Below are positions 41,865 to 50,951 of a stretch of DNA of 64,000 bases, piece after piece. Where the stretch lies: NCBI GenBank assembly GCA_004297335.1, contig SCUD01000058.1, positions 1-64,000 on the forward strand, read 5' to 3'. This DNA comes from Gammaproteobacteria bacterium (GTDB taxonomy: Bacteria; Pseudomonadota; Gammaproteobacteria; Steroidobacterales; Steroidobacteraceae). The notes beneath the pieces were generated by a model that saw only the letters and a program-made list of their open reading frames with translations, searched no databases and was not told the origin of the DNA. Position numbers and translations under genes: made by a program. The number at the start of each line of letters is the position of its first letter. Positions within the stretch are counted from its first letter, which is position 1.

Positions 41865-42176
41865 ATGACCAAGATCCTGAAAGTGGGCATCGCTGCCGCC
41901 GTCATCGCCCTGGGCGCTGGCTGCACTGATCTCAAGCCCCTGCAGGCGGAAGTCGATTCGCTGAAGTCGCAGGTTTCCCGGCTGTCCGGCGACCTCGGCA
42001 GCGTGAAGTCCACGGCCGACGACGCCAGCCGCGCCGCCGCCTCCGCCCAGCAGGCTGCCACCTCGGCGCAGAACACGGCCAACCAGGCCCTGTCCGCGGC
42101 CCAGGCTGCGCAGACCTGCTGCACCGAGAACCGTGAGCGCATGGATCGCATGTTCGAAAAGTCGATGTCGAAGTAA
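41865..42176 (+). CDS. Lpp/OprI-like coiled-coil lipoprotein
   Basis: 103-residue outer-membrane lipoprotein. Signal peptide MTKILKVGIAAAVIALGAGC with the lipobox LGAGC (Cys20); then an alanine-rich coiled coil (about 25-90, heptads such as AEVDSLKSQVSRLSGDLGSV and repeated AAxAxxAA), ending KSMSK with a terminal Lys that in Lpp links to peptidoglycan. Two adjacent Cys (CC) occur late in the coil. ATG 41865 has GGAG at 41852. Abundant murein lipoprotein is the likely role, by analogy to OprI/Lpp; it is divergent from lexA. Confidence 0.88.
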   Translation: MTKILKVGIAAAVIALGAGCTDLKPLQAEVDSLKSQVSRLSGDLGSVKSTADDASRAAASAQQAATSAQNTANQALSAAQAAQTCCTENRERMDRMFEKSMSK

Positions 42177-42200
42177 TCGACCGTCACTGGTCCGATACGA

Positions 42201-42231
42201 AGGCCCCGCGGCACTGCCGCGGGGCCTTTTT
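42201..42231 (+). terminator. Rho-independent terminator after the lipoprotein gene
   Basis: Twelve-base GC stem AGGCCCCGCGGC / GCCGCGGGGCCT with a 3-nt loop, followed by TTTTTC, 25 bp past the lipoprotein stop. Confidence 0.9.
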
Positions 42232-42240
42232 CATGGCCCG

Positions 42241-43182
42241 TCAGTCCGGCGTGACCAGCGAGACAGCCTCCGGCAGGCCCCGCGCCTCGCTCCAGATCCG
42301 TTCGGCGCGCGGCCAGTCGATCGCCCGCGGTGCGGCACGCGTCGCCTCGACGATGAGCCGGCTCAGGTCCGTCAGCGTCGGCAGATCGACCGCATCCTCC
42401 TGCAGCGGCGGATGCACCTCGATGAGCAGCTGGCCCTCATGCCAGCCCCACTTGTAGGGCTGGTTCACGATCCGTACCGGCGTGTTGACGGCCGTCATGC
42501 CGAACAGCCGCTCGATGTCCTCCGGATAGAGGCGCATGCAGCCATGCGTGACCTGCATGCCGACGCCAGCCGGACGGTTCGTGCCGTGGATCAGGTACGA
42601 ACCCCCGGGAATGCCGAGGCGCAGTGCATGCTGCCCGAGCGGATTGTCCGGACCCGCGGGCACCACGGCCGGCAGGATGTCACCACGCCGCGCATGCTCG
42701 AGCCGCACGGACTGTGGCGGTGTCCAGGTCGGGTCCTTCACCTTCTGGACGATGCGCGTAACGCCGAGTGGCGTCTTCCAGTCCATCTTGCCGATACTGA
42801 CCGGGAAGGCCCATACGACCGGCGTCTCCCCGGGTGCCGGCACCGGAAAGTAGTACAGCCGGTGTTCCGGCAGGTTGATCACGATCCCTTCGCGCGGCGC
42901 GACCGGCAGCAAGCGCTGGCGGGGCAGGACGATCGGCGTGCCGGCGCCCGGCAGCCAGGTGTCGACGCCTGGATTGGCGTTGATGATCTCCTCGTGGCCG
43001 AGTCCGTGCCGCCGCGCGATATCGGGCAGCGTATCCGTCGCGTGCGCCGCGGTCGTCAGTGGCACGCCGATCAGGTCGCTGCCCGGCGGTGGCAGTGCGA
43101 AACTCTCCGCCGCCACCGGTGGTACAACCACCAGCAACAGGATCAGCAACAGTCCGGTCTGGTGCACGGAACTCACTGTCAA
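42241..43182 (-). CDS. L,D-transpeptidase with LysM (ErfK/YbiS family)
   Basis: Periplasmic enzyme that can attach Lpp-type lipoproteins to peptidoglycan or form 3-3 crosslinks. 313 residues. Signal peptide with a hydrophobic core about 10-25, a LysM-like domain (DTLPDIARRHGLGHEEIINANPGV), then the YkuD domain with HGTNRP and the active-site Cys in VTHGCMRLYPED. Start TTG 43182 is a weak choice; nearby GTGs are possible. It converges on the Lpp-like gene, a plausible functional partner. Confidence 0.92.
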   Translation of the reverse strand: MTVSSVHQTGLLLILLLVVVPPVAAESFALPPPGSDLIGVPLTTAAHATDTLPDIARRHGLGHEEIINANPGVDTWLPGAGTPIVLPRQRLLPVAPREGIVINLPEHRLYYFPVPAPGETPVVWAFPVSIGKMDWKTPLGVTRIVQKVKDPTWTPPQSVRLEHARRGDILPAVVPAGPDNPLGQHALRLGIPGGSYLIHGTNRPAGVGMQVTHGCMRLYPEDIERLFGMTAVNTPVRIVNQPYKWGWHEGQLLIEVHPPLQEDAVDLPTLTDLSRLIVEATRAAPRAIDWPRAERIWSEARGLPEAVSLVTPD

Positions 43183-43213
43183 TCGGACCCCGGCCCGGGT
43201 CGAAAGTTGCGGG

Positions 43214-44191
43214 TCAGTAGCGGATCAGCGCCGAACCCCAGGTGAAGCCGCCACCGAAGGTCTCGAGCAGCAGCAGCTGCCCACGGCGGATCCGGCCGTC
43301 CCGGACCGCGGTGTCGAAGGCGAGCGGAATCGATGCGGCAGAGGTATTGCCGTGCTCCTGCACCGTGATGACCACTTTTTCCAACGGCAGCTGCAGCTTG
43401 TCGGCCGCCGCCTGGATGATGCGCAGGTTGGCCTGGTGCGGCACCAGCCAGTCGATCTGGTCGCGTTCGATGCCGTTCTTGGCCAGCGTCTCGTCGACCA
43501 GGCGCGACAGCGTGCGGACCGCAGTGCGGAACACCTCGTTGCCGAGCATCCGCAGGCCACCGGGCGCACCGGCACGCAGCTCGCCGAAGCCGTGCGAGAC
43601 GCCGTACGGAAAGTTCAGCAGGTCCTTGTAGCGGCCGTCCGAATGCAGGTGGGTCGCGAGGATGCCCGGTTCGTCGGCCGGGGTCAGCACGAATGCGCCC
43701 GCACCGTCGCCGAACAGCACGCAGGTGCCGCGGTCAGTCCAGTCGACAATACGCGAAAGACACTCGGAGCCGACGACGAGCGCACAGCGCGACTCGCCGA
43801 GACGCACGAACTTGTCAGCCAGCGACAGCGCGAACACGAAGCCGCTGCACGCGGCCTCCACCGAGAACGCGGGGCAGCCATGGATGCCGAGTCGCTGCTG
43901 CAGCAGGGTGCCGGTGTTGGGGAAGATCAGGTCCGGCGTCGTCGTGCCGACGACGATCAGGTCCACGTCCGCAGGCGTGAGCCCCGCGGCCTTCAGCGCG
44001 CGGCGGGCCGCATGCTCGGCCAGCGACGAGGCGGTTTCGTGCTCGGCTGCGATGTGCCGGTGCTCGATACCCGTTCGCGACCGGATCCAGTCGTCACTGG
44101 TCTCGACCAGCTGCTCGAGATCCGCGTTGCTCAGGATCTTTTCCGGCAGGTAGCTGCCGGTACCGACGATGCGCGAGTAGCGCAGGTTCAT
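43214..44191 (-). CDS. fabH: FabH, beta-ketoacyl-ACP synthase III
   Basis: Starts fatty-acid synthesis by condensing acetyl-CoA with malonyl-ACP. 325 residues. Cys115 in VEAACSGFVF, His in LVPHQANLRI and Asn in EHGNTSAASIPLA form the catalytic triad; the glycine-rich end TFGGGFTWGSALIRY is typical. It follows rpmF with a 34-bp gap. The gene plsX, which usually sits between rpmF and fabH, is absent. Confidence 0.96.
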   Translation of the reverse strand: MNLRYSRIVGTGSYLPEKILSNADLEQLVETSDDWIRSRTGIEHRHIAAEHETASSLAEHAARRALKAAGLTPADVDLIVVGTTTPDLIFPNTGTLLQQRLGIHGCPAFSVEAACSGFVFALSLADKFVRLGESRCALVVGSECLSRIVDWTDRGTCVLFGDGAGAFVLTPADEPGILATHLHSDGRYKDLLNFPYGVSHGFGELRAGAPGGLRMLGNEVFRTAVRTLSRLVDETLAKNGIERDQIDWLVPHQANLRIIQAAADKLQLPLEKVVITVQEHGNTSAASIPLAFDTAVRDGRIRRGQLLLLETFGGGFTWGSALIRY

Positions 44192-44225
44192 TGCGGCTGG
44201 CGCGCGGCCCGCGGGCCCGCCGGCC

Positions 44226-44420
44226 TCATTCCTGAGGAGCGTCTTTGGCGCGCGGCTCGATCACGCGCCGGCCCCGATAGAACCCGTCGGGACTGACACA
44301 ATGCCGCCGGTGCGTCTCACCGGTGGTCGGATCCTTGGACAGCGCGGGCGCGGCCAGGCGGTCATGCGCCCGGCGCATGCCACGAGTGGACGGTGTCCGG
44401 CGACTTTTCTGTACGGCCAT
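44226..44420 (-). CDS. rpmF: 50S ribosomal protein bL32
   Basis: 64-residue ribosomal protein. It starts [20 protein letters not shown], the hallmark of L32, and has [17 protein letters not shown] near the end. It is slightly longer than the usual 56-60. It follows yceD by 16 bp and precedes fabH. Confidence 0.95.
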   Translation of the reverse strand: MAVQKSRRTPSTRGMRRAHDRLAAPALSKDPTTGETHRRHCVSPDGFYRGRRVIEPRAKDAPQE

Positions 44421-44436
44421 CTGGCATCTCTCCGTT

Positions 44437-44922
44437 TCAGTTCTTCAACAGCTTCCCCAGCCCGGCAAACGGCCGGCGGGTGGCCTCGGTCACATCGGTC
44501 CCGGTGACGCAATCGTCACCCGGCCCATGCCGGGCCGCGACCGGCAGTCCCAGCAGCAATTCGTCCTCGACCAGCGCCTGCAGGTCGACCCGGGCTGGAT
44601 CGGTCGCGATCGCCTCCGCATCCGCCGGCACGGCCGCATCCGGATCCGCGACCAGCGCCAGTCGCGATTCCGACTCGAGTGCGTGGACCATCGGGCGCAG
44701 GCAGCGCTGGCACACGAGCGGCAGCCGCGCCCGCACCACCAGCGTCCCGACCGGCGTGCCGTCGATCAGCTCCAGCGCCAGCCGGACGGCCACCCGCCCG
44801 TCCGGCACCGCGAGCCGGTCGGCCAGGCGCGGAAAATCTGCCAGCGCGAACTCCCGCTCGACGTTCGCCTGGCGTGCGGCCAGACTCACTGCATCCAGCC
44901 ACGCCCCGGCTACCGTCGACAT
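44437..44922 (-). CDS. yceD: YceD/DUF177 family, 23S rRNA accumulation protein
   Basis: 161-residue protein almost always next to rpmF; E. coli YceD affects 23S rRNA processing. Cys-x-x-Cys in [12 protein letters not shown] (about residues 70-73) and an acidic middle are typical. ATG 44922 starts [15 protein letters not shown]. Divergent from maf, with an 84-bp gap. Confidence 0.9.
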   Translation of the reverse strand: MSTVAGAWLDAVSLAARQANVEREFALADFPRLADRLAVPDGRVAVRLALELIDGTPVGTLVVRARLPLVCQRCLRPMVHALESESRLALVADPDAAVPADAEAIATDPARVDLQALVEDELLLGLPVAARHGPGDDCVTGTDVTEATRRPFAGLGKLLKN

Positions 44923-45006
44923 GGGGGCGGTATCATAGTGACGGCCCGCGGGAGTGTCAAAGAAGCCACTGATGCAAATTCCTGTTTTTCCAGCCCGGAT
45001 CGGTCC

Positions 45007-45597
45007 GTGAGCCCCCGACTGTACCTGGCCTCCACCTCGCGCTGGCGCGCCGCGCTGCTCGGCCGGCTGGGGCTGCCATTCCTGCAGGAAGCCCCGCGGG
45101 TCGCCGAGGATCCGCGCCCCGGCGAGGCCCCCGCGAGCCGCGCGCTGCGCCTGGCTGGTGAGAAGGCAGGCGCGGTCTGCGCCCGGCACCCGGACGCCTG
45201 GGTACTCGGTTCCGACCAGGTCGCCGAATGCGACGGACACATCCTCGACAAGCCCGGTGATTCCGCCCGCTGCGTGGCGCAGTTGCAGCTCTGCAGTGGC
45301 CGGGCGGCGCGCTTCCACACCGCCGTCACGCTGCGGCATGCGGCCTCCGGCGTCACCACGGAGCACGTGGACTGCACGACGGTGCGATTCCGCCGGCTGG
45401 CGCCCGCGGAAGTTGCCCGCTACGTGGAACTCGAGCAGCCCTTCGACTGTGCCGGCGGCTTCCGCTGCGAAGGCCTTGGCATAGTGCTGTTCGAGTCGAT
45501 CGAGAGCCGCGACCCGACGGCCCTGGTGGGACTGCCGCTGATCTGGGTCGCTGCGGCACTGCGTCAGGCCGGGCTCGATCCGCTGGCGCCAGCCTGA
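45007..45597 (+). CDS. maf: Maf-family nucleoside triphosphate pyrophosphatase (YceF-type)
   Basis: House-cleaning enzyme hydrolysing modified NTPs such as m7GTP. 196 residues. The N-terminal LASTSRWRAALLGRLG matches the Maf LASxSPRR loop (Ser-Arg-Trp here), with GSDQVAECDG and DCAGGFRCEGLG the catalytic Asp and acidic/Gly blocks. It occupies the usual site next to yceD. GTG start; the last 34 bp overlap the convergent rluC. Confidence 0.92.
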   Translation: MSPRLYLASTSRWRAALLGRLGLPFLQEAPRVAEDPRPGEAPASRALRLAGEKAGAVCARHPDAWVLGSDQVAECDGHILDKPGDSARCVAQLQLCSGRAARFHTAVTLRHAASGVTTEHVDCTTVRFRRLAPAEVARYVELEQPFDCAGGFRCEGLGIVLFESIESRDPTALVGLPLIWVAAALRQAGLDPLAPA

Positions 45598-46562
45598 TCC
45601 CGCCGGCCAAGCGGCAGTCGCGCGAGGACCGCCGCGAGATCGTCCGGCAGCGGCACGGTCACGGCAAAGCGCTGGTCGCTGCCGGGCCAGCGGAACGCCA
45701 GCGCAGCGCAGTGCAGGAACATGCGCCGCAGGCCGAACTCCCGCATTGCCGCATTGAAGACGCGGCTGCCGTAGCGCTCGTCTCCCGCCACCGGATGGCC
45801 CGCGTGCGCCGCGTGCACGCGGATCTGGTGCATGCGCCCGGTCAGCAACCGCACCTCCATGAGTGTCGCCAGCTCGCGGTAGTGCTGGCGCGGCGCGAAC
45901 ACCGTCGCCGCACTCCGGCCCTCGGCATGCACACGCACGTGCCGCTCACCACCCTGGCGCAGGTGCGTGAGCACGGGCGCATCGATGGTCTTGCGGCCGA
46001 GCACCCAGCGGCCCTCCAGCAGCGTGGTGTAGTGCTTCTCGACCTGGCCCTCGCGCAGCAGCGCATGCAGTTCGCGCAGGGCCGGGCGCTGCCGTGCGAC
46101 CAGCAGGCAGCCGCTCGTGTCCCGGTCCAGCCGGTGCGCGAGCTCGAGCTCCTCGCCGGGACGGTCGGCACGCAGCACCTCGATGACGCCGAAGGCGAGC
46201 CCCGATCCGCCATGCACGGCGATCCCCGCCGGCTTCGCGATCACCAGCAGGCGCGGATCCTCGTACACGATCGCCTCGCGGATCGTCTGCCGGAGGCTGG
46301 CCGGGACCCGCGGCGGCGCCGGGTCCGCAGACGCGGGCCGCACCGGCGGCAGCCGGATCTCGTCATCGGCCGCGAGCCGGTACTCCGGCTTCGCCCGTCC
46401 GCCGTTGACGCGTACCTCCCCGCGCCGCAACAGGCGATAGACATGACTGCGCGGCACGCCCTTGAATTCGCGCAGCAGGAAGTTATCCAGCCGCTGGCCG
46501 GCGTCCTCCGGTCCGGCGCGCACGCGCCGGACCCGCCCGTCCCCAGCCAGGTCTGGACTCAT
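45564..46562 (-). CDS. rluC: RluC-type 23S rRNA pseudouridine synthase
   Basis: Modifies U955, U2504 and U2580 in E. coli. 332 residues. S4 domain at the N-terminus (QRLDNFLLREFKGVPRSHVYRL), then the RluA fold with catalytic Asp in LAHRLDRDTSGCLLV and GRMHQIRVHAA. Divergent from rne across a 365-bp gap, as in E. coli. Confidence 0.95.
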   Translation of the reverse strand: MSPDLAGDGRVRRVRAGPEDAGQRLDNFLLREFKGVPRSHVYRLLRRGEVRVNGGRAKPEYRLAADDEIRLPPVRPASADPAPPRVPASLRQTIREAIVYEDPRLLVIAKPAGIAVHGGSGLAFGVIEVLRADRPGEELELAHRLDRDTSGCLLVARQRPALRELHALLREGQVEKHYTTLLEGRWVLGRKTIDAPVLTHLRQGGERHVRVHAEGRSAATVFAPRQHYRELATLMEVRLLTGRMHQIRVHAAHAGHPVAGDERYGSRVFNAAMREFGLRRMFLHCAALAFRWPGSDQRFAVTVPLPDDLAAVLARLPLGRRDQAGASGSSPA

Positions 46563-46927
46563 CGATATTTCCTAAGATATTGATTTAACGGGTTCAAAGC
46601 TGGTATTGTACGAGCCTTCAGGTCTTGCGGCTCCAGCTATCCATAAAGATGAGGCAGGGCCGCTGACCGGTACGCGGTCCCTCCCTCCCCGGCCCCCCGG
46701 ATTCCCGCAGGCGTCGCATCGGGCAGGCACCGCATGTTAGTTGGTCCGGAAGGTCCGGACCATCGCCGGCCGCAGGCACCAGATGTCCAGTTTTTCCCCG
46801 CGCGTGTTGCGTTCCCCGTGGCGTCCCGACGACGCCCGCGAAGCAATGCCGTACAGCGATGCCCACCCGCTCGCCACTGTCCGGGACATCCGTCGCCCCG
46901 CGGCCCTTACGACCTCGGAAGGGGCCC
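46563..46927 (+). other. rluC-rne intergenic region / long rne 5' leader
   Basis: 365 bp without a gene. A candidate promoter lies near its left end, so most of the region would be a leader of about 310 nt for rne. It contains GC-rich self-complementary blocks, for example GGTCCGGAAGGTCCGGACC at about 46743-46761. E. coli rne has a similar long leader through which RNase E limits its own mRNA; that analogy is inference here. Confidence 0.6.
46580..46609 (+). promoter_or_regulatory. Candidate rne promoter
   Basis: TTGATT (46580-46585), 18 bp, TATTGT (46604-46609) in the only AT-rich part of the gap, about 320 bp before the rne ATG. The reverse of the same box, TACAAT, could serve rluC, but it has no -35. 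Confidence 0.4.
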
Positions 46928-49348
46928 ATGAAGAGAATGCTGATCAATGCAACTCAGCAGGAGGAGTTGCGCGTAGCGCTGGTTGACGGCCAGAAGCTCT
47001 ACGACCTGTCGATCGAGATTCCGTCACGCGAACAGAAGAAGGCGAACGTCTACAAGGCGCGCATCACGCGCGTCGAACCGAGCCTCGAGGCCGCCTTCGT
47101 CGACTATGGCATGCCGCGCCAGGGATTCCTGCCGCTGAAGGACGTCGCGCGCGAGTACTACCGGTTCCAGCCGGCACCCGGCGCCCGCTTCAACATCCAC
47201 GACGTGCTGCAGGAGGGCCAGGAACTGCTGGTCCAGGTCGAGAAGGAGGAGCGCGGCAACAAGGGCGCGGCGCTGACGACCTACATCAGCCTCGCCGGTC
47301 GCTTCCTGGTGCTGATGCCGAACAATCCCCGCGCCGGCGGGGTCTCGCGCCGCATCGAGGGCGAGGACCGCGACGCCACCCGCGACGCGCTCCAGCACCT
47401 GCACGTTCCCGACGGCATGGGCACGATCGTGCGCACCGCCGGCGTCGGCCGCGGCACTGAAGACCTGCAGTGGGACCTCGACAACCTGCGTACCAACTGG
47501 GATGCGATCGTCACCGCGGCGGCCGGGCGGCCGGCGCCGTTCCTGGTCTACCAGGAGAGTGACCCGGTCACCCGCTCGTTGCGCGACTATCTCGCCGACG
47601 ACATCGGCGAGGTGCTGATCGATGAAGCCGGAGCCCACCAGCGCGCCCTCGAGTACGTGCAACGCTTCATGCCGCCGGAAGTGCAGCGGCAGATCCGCCT
47701 CTACACCGACGAAGTGCCGCTGTTCACCCGCTACCAGATCGAGAGCCAGATCGAATCCGCCTACTCGCACACGGTGACGCTGCCCTCCGGCGGCAGCATC
47801 GTGATCGACTACACCGAGGCGCTGGTGACGATCGACATCAACTCGGCGCGCGCCACCCGAGGCGCCGACATCGAGGCCACGGCGCTCAACACCAACCTCG
47901 AGGCAGCCGACGAGGTCGCACGCCAGCTGCGCATCCGCGACCTCGGCGGGCTGATCGTCATTGACTTCATCGACATGGAGTCGAAGAAGAACCAGCAGGC
48001 GGTCGAGGACCAGCTCCGGGATGCGGTCCGCGCTGACCGCGCCCGGATCCAGCTCGGGCGGATCTCACGCTTCGGCCTGCTGGAGATGTCCCGGCAGCGC
48101 CTGCGCCCGTCGCTCGATGAGTCCACGCGGTCCGTGTGCCCGCGCTGCAGCGGCATGGGCACGATCCGCAGCGTGGAATCGCTGGCACTGGCCGTATTGC
48201 GCCTGATCGGCGAGGAGGTGCGCAAGGATCGCACCGTTCGGGTCATCGCGCAGCTGCCCGTGGACGTCGCCACCTTCCTGATCAACGAGAAGCGCGAGTG
48301 GCTCGCACAGCTCGAGAACCGCAGCGCGACCGGCATCGTGCTGGTGCCGAACCCGAATCTCGAGACGCCGAACTATTCGATCCGCCGGGTGCGCGATGAT
48401 GAGCTCGGCCTGCCCGAGAACACGGCGATCAGCTACCAGCTGGCCGAACAGCCACCGGTCGAGATTGATTTCCAGGGGACCGCCGCGAAGCGTCCCGGGG
48501 AAACCCCGGCCGTGCAGGCCATCGCGCCGGCGACTCCGGCGCCCGCGCCCGCGCCCGCGCCCGCCACTGCGGTCGTACCGGACGCCACGCCCGGAGCCTG
48601 GCGCCGCTTCGTTCGCTGGCTGTCCGGCAGCGCCGGTACCACGACCGGGACGGCCCAGGCGACCGCGGCTCCATCAGCGGACCAGCGGAAGCCCGCTGAT
48701 CAGCGGGAGCAACGGCAGGACGGCAGGCGCAGCCATGGCGAGGACCGCGGCCCGCGCCGCCGCGATCACCGCGAGCACCGCGAACGTGACCGCGATCGCC
48801 ACCGCGGGCGGGATCGTCCACGGACCCGCGATGGCGAACCCCGGGACGAGCGACCCCGCGACGAGCGGTCGCGCAGCGAGCGGCCACGCAGCGAGCGGCC
48901 ACGCAACGAGCGGCCTCGGGACGAGCGACCGCGCAGCGAGCGGCCGCCGGAGGACCTCGAAAAGGCGACCGCCATCGCCGCCGTGGCCACCGCGGCAGAA
49001 GCACCCGGCGCCGACTCGGCAGCTACTGCAGACGCAGGTGCCGAGCCACGCCGCCGCCGGCGCCGCCGGCGTGGCCGTGGCGGCCGCGGCGGCGATGGCA
49101 TGCCGCGCACGGCTCAGCTGCCGGGCATGGAGCAGGATGCGGAGCTGCCAGAGTCCGCTTCCGACTCTGCACCTCCGGAATGGTCACCAGAGTCGGATGC
49201 CCCGCAACAGGCACCAGCTGCGGCACCGGCCGTGGCCGCAGCCGCTGAGCCGACCCCGTCCTCAGAGGCGCCGCCACCGGCAAGTCCAACCTACACGGTC
49301 TGGTCGTCGTCACCCGGTGAGGAGCAGCACTTCGGACCGCGGGACTGA
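46928..49348 (+). CDS. rne: Ribonuclease E
   Basis: Endonuclease of mRNA decay and rRNA/tRNA processing, core of the degradosome. 806 residues. S1 domain (about 38-119), catalytic Asp303 ([10 protein letters not shown]) and Asp346 ([12 protein letters not shown]), zinc-link CPRC (Cys404, Cys407) at the same numbers as E. coli. The C-terminal half (from about 515) is disordered, rich in Pro/Ala then Arg/Asp/Glu, includes a 15-bp tandem repeat, and ends without a recognisable scaffold partner site. Start ATG 46928 gives the canonical [18 protein letters not shown]. It overlaps the ptpA end by 58 bp on the other strand. Confidence 0.97.
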   Translation: MKRMLINATQQEELRVALVDGQKLYDLSIEIPSREQKKANVYKARITRVEPSLEAAFVDYGMPRQGFLPLKDVAREYYRFQPAPGARFNIHDVLQEGQELLVQVEKEERGNKGAALTTYISLAGRFLVLMPNNPRAGGVSRRIEGEDRDATRDALQHLHVPDGMGTIVRTAGVGRGTEDLQWDLDNLRTNWDAIVTAAAGRPAPFLVYQESDPVTRSLRDYLADDIGEVLIDEAGAHQRALEYVQRFMPPEVQRQIRLYTDEVPLFTRYQIESQIESAYSHTVTLPSGGSIVIDYTEALVTIDINSARATRGADIEATALNTNLEAADEVARQLRIRDLGGLIVIDFIDMESKKNQQAVEDQLRDAVRADRARIQLGRISRFGLLEMSRQRLRPSLDESTRSVCPRCSGMGTIRSVESLALAVLRLIGEEVRKDRTVRVIAQLPVDVATFLINEKREWLAQLENRSATGIVLVPNPNLETPNYSIRRVRDDELGLPENTAISYQLAEQPPVEIDFQGTAAKRPGETPAVQAIAPATPAPAPAPAPATAVVPDATPGAWRRFVRWLSGSAGTTTGTAQATAAPSADQRKPADQREQRQDGRRSHGEDRGPRRRDHREHRERDRDRHRGRDRPRTRDGEPRDERPRDERSRSERPRSERPRNERPRDERPRSERPPEDLEKATAIAAVATAAEAPGADSAATADAGAEPRRRRRRRRGRGGRGGDGMPRTAQLPGMEQDAELPESASDSAPPEWSPESDAPQQAPAAAPAVAAAAEPTPSSEAPPPASPTYTVWSSSPGEEQHFGPRD
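48842..48946 (+). repeat. 15-bp tandem repeat in rne
   Basis: Seven in-frame copies of CG(C/G)-(D/S/N)AC/GC-GAG-CG(A/G)-CC(x), encoding R(D/S/N)ER(P/S) at residues 639-673 of RNase E. The first is R-D-E-R-P, the last R-S-E-R-P. It keeps frame, so copy number can vary without breaking the gene. The repeats add charged disordered spacer. Confidence 0.85.
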
Positions 49349-49809
49349 GCCAGCGCTGACAACAGGCCGCGCGCCCCGGTTTCGACCAGGTCCAGCACGT
49401 CCTCGAAACCGGTTGGCCCGCCATAGTATGGATCTGGCACTTCGCGCCGGCCGAGCGCCGGCGCGAAGTCGAGGAACAGCCGGATGCGCGCGTGGAACTG
49501 CGGCGGCGCCATGCCGAGCAGGTGTTCGTAGTTGCCCTGGTCCATCGCCAGCACCAGGTCGAAGCGCTCGAAGTCACCCAGCTCGATGAGGCGTGCCCGC
49601 AGGCTGCTCATCTCGATGCCGCGTCGGCGCGCGGCCGCCATCGCGCGCTCGTCGGGCGCCGCGCCGAGGTGATAGGCGTGGGTCCCGGCCGAATCGACCT
49701 CGACCTCGAGGCCCGCGGACTCGCGGCGCAGCAGTTCCGACAGCACCGCCTCGGCAGTCGGTGAGCGACAGATATTGCCCATGCAGACGAACAGGACGCG
49801 ATGCTTCAT
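49291..49809 (-). CDS. Low-molecular-weight protein tyrosine phosphatase
   Basis: Wzb/Ptp-type phosphatase. 172 residues. CMGNICRSP gives nucleophile Cys9 and Arg15; the general acid Asp126 is in EVPDPYYGG. The last about 15 residues extend through the convergent rne end. Family members counteract tyrosine kinases of polysaccharide export; no kinase or capsule gene is near. Confidence 0.93.
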   Translation of the reverse strand: MKHRVLFVCMGNICRSPTAEAVLSELLRRESAGLEVEVDSAGTHAYHLGAAPDERAMAAARRRGIEMSSLRARLIELGDFERFDLVLAMDQGNYEHLLGMAPPQFHARIRLFLDFAPALGRREVPDPYYGGPTGFEDVLDLVETGARGLLSALAQSRGPKCCSSPGDDDQTV

Positions 49810-50951
49810 CGTGGCCTCCGGCGCCGCAGCCAGCCAGCCAGCAGCTCCAGCGCCCGGCGGGTCTCATCCGTGCTGACCGCAAACGAGATGCGCAGGAACC
49901 GCTGACCCTGCAGCGAATCGAAATCGCGCCCGGTGTTGAGCGCAACGCCAGTGGCGTCGAGCAGCTCGCGGCAGAAGACCAGTGAGTCACTGGTCAGGTG
50001 GGCGATGTCCGCGTAGAGATAGAAGGCTCCGTCGGCGGGCGCAAACCCGGTGATGCCGAGCTGCGGCAGCGCGTCCAGCAGCAGCTGCCGGTTGACCGCG
50101 TAATCACCGACCCGGCGGTCGAGCTCCTCGCGCTCCTCGAGCGCCGCGAGCGCGACATGCTGGGCGAGTGTCGGCGGCACCAGGAACATGTTGGCCGAGT
50201 AGCGCCGGAAAGTCTCGGCCAGCGCCGCCGGAACCACTGCCCAGCCGAGGCGCCAGCCGGTCATGCACCAGTACTTGGAAAAACTGTTCAACACGATCGC
50301 ATCGGCTTCGTACTCGAGCAGTGTGTGCGCCGGGGCCCCGAAGGTGATGCCGTGGTAGGTCTCATCGGCGATGAGCCGGATGCCGCGCGCCCGGGCGACC
50401 GCCGCGAGCGCCGCCAGCTCGCCGGCATCCAGCATCGTGCCGGTGGGATTCGCCGGACTGGTCAGGATCATTCCGGCCGGCGACGGCACCAGGGCAGCCA
50501 CCATCGCCGCGGTCGGCTGGTAGCGCGTGGCCGCATCGCAGTCGATCTCGACCGGCAGCAAGCCGAAGGCGCGCAGCACGTTGCGATGCGCCGGGTAGCC
50601 CGGCCGGGCGAGCGCGACACGCGCGCCGGCCGAGAACAACACCGCAAGTGCCAGCAGCAGGGCTCCGGAGGCACCCATCGTCAGGACGATCCGCTCCGGG
50701 TCAATCGTCAGGCCATGGCGCTCCCGGTACAGCCCGGCGATGCGCTCGCACAGCGCGCTGCTTTCCCAATAGCCCTGTGGAGTCGTGGCGAGTTTCTCGT
50801 GCGCGGCGGCCAGCGCTGCGACCGGTGCGCCACCGGATGGCTGCCCGACCTCCATGTGGATCACGGGCAGGCCGCGTCGTTCCCGCTGGTGCGCGAGCCG
50901 GTTGAGCTCGACCGCGTAGAAGGGCTCGACCGCGGCAGCTGCGTCGCTCAC
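49806..50951 (-). CDS. Pyridoxal-phosphate aminotransferase, class I/II
   Basis: 381 residues. Fold-type I aminotransferase with SPANPTGTMLD (PLP Asn), DETYHGITFG (PLP Asp), and the Schiff-base Lys in NSFSKYWCMTGWRLGW, Arg near the end in FLRISFAVS. The substrate cannot be read out; relatives include aspartate, aromatic and alanine aminotransferases. GTG start overlapping kdsB stop. In Pseudomonas murB lies at this place between kdsB/ptpA and rne. Confidence 0.85.
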   Translation of the reverse strand: MSDAAAAVEPFYAVELNRLAHQRERRGLPVIHMEVGQPSGGAPVAALAAAHEKLATTPQGYWESSALCERIAGLYRERHGLTIDPERIVLTMGASGALLLALAVLFSAGARVALARPGYPAHRNVLRAFGLLPVEIDCDAATRYQPTAAMVAALVPSPAGMILTSPANPTGTMLDAGELAALAAVARARGIRLIADETYHGITFGAPAHTLLEYEADAIVLNSFSKYWCMTGWRLGWAVVPAALAETFRRYSANMFLVPPTLAQHVALAALEEREELDRRVGDYAVNRQLLLDALPQLGITGFAPADGAFYLYADIAHLTSDSLVFCRELLDATGVALNTGRDFDSLQGQRFLRISFAVSTDETRRALELLAGWLRRRRPR

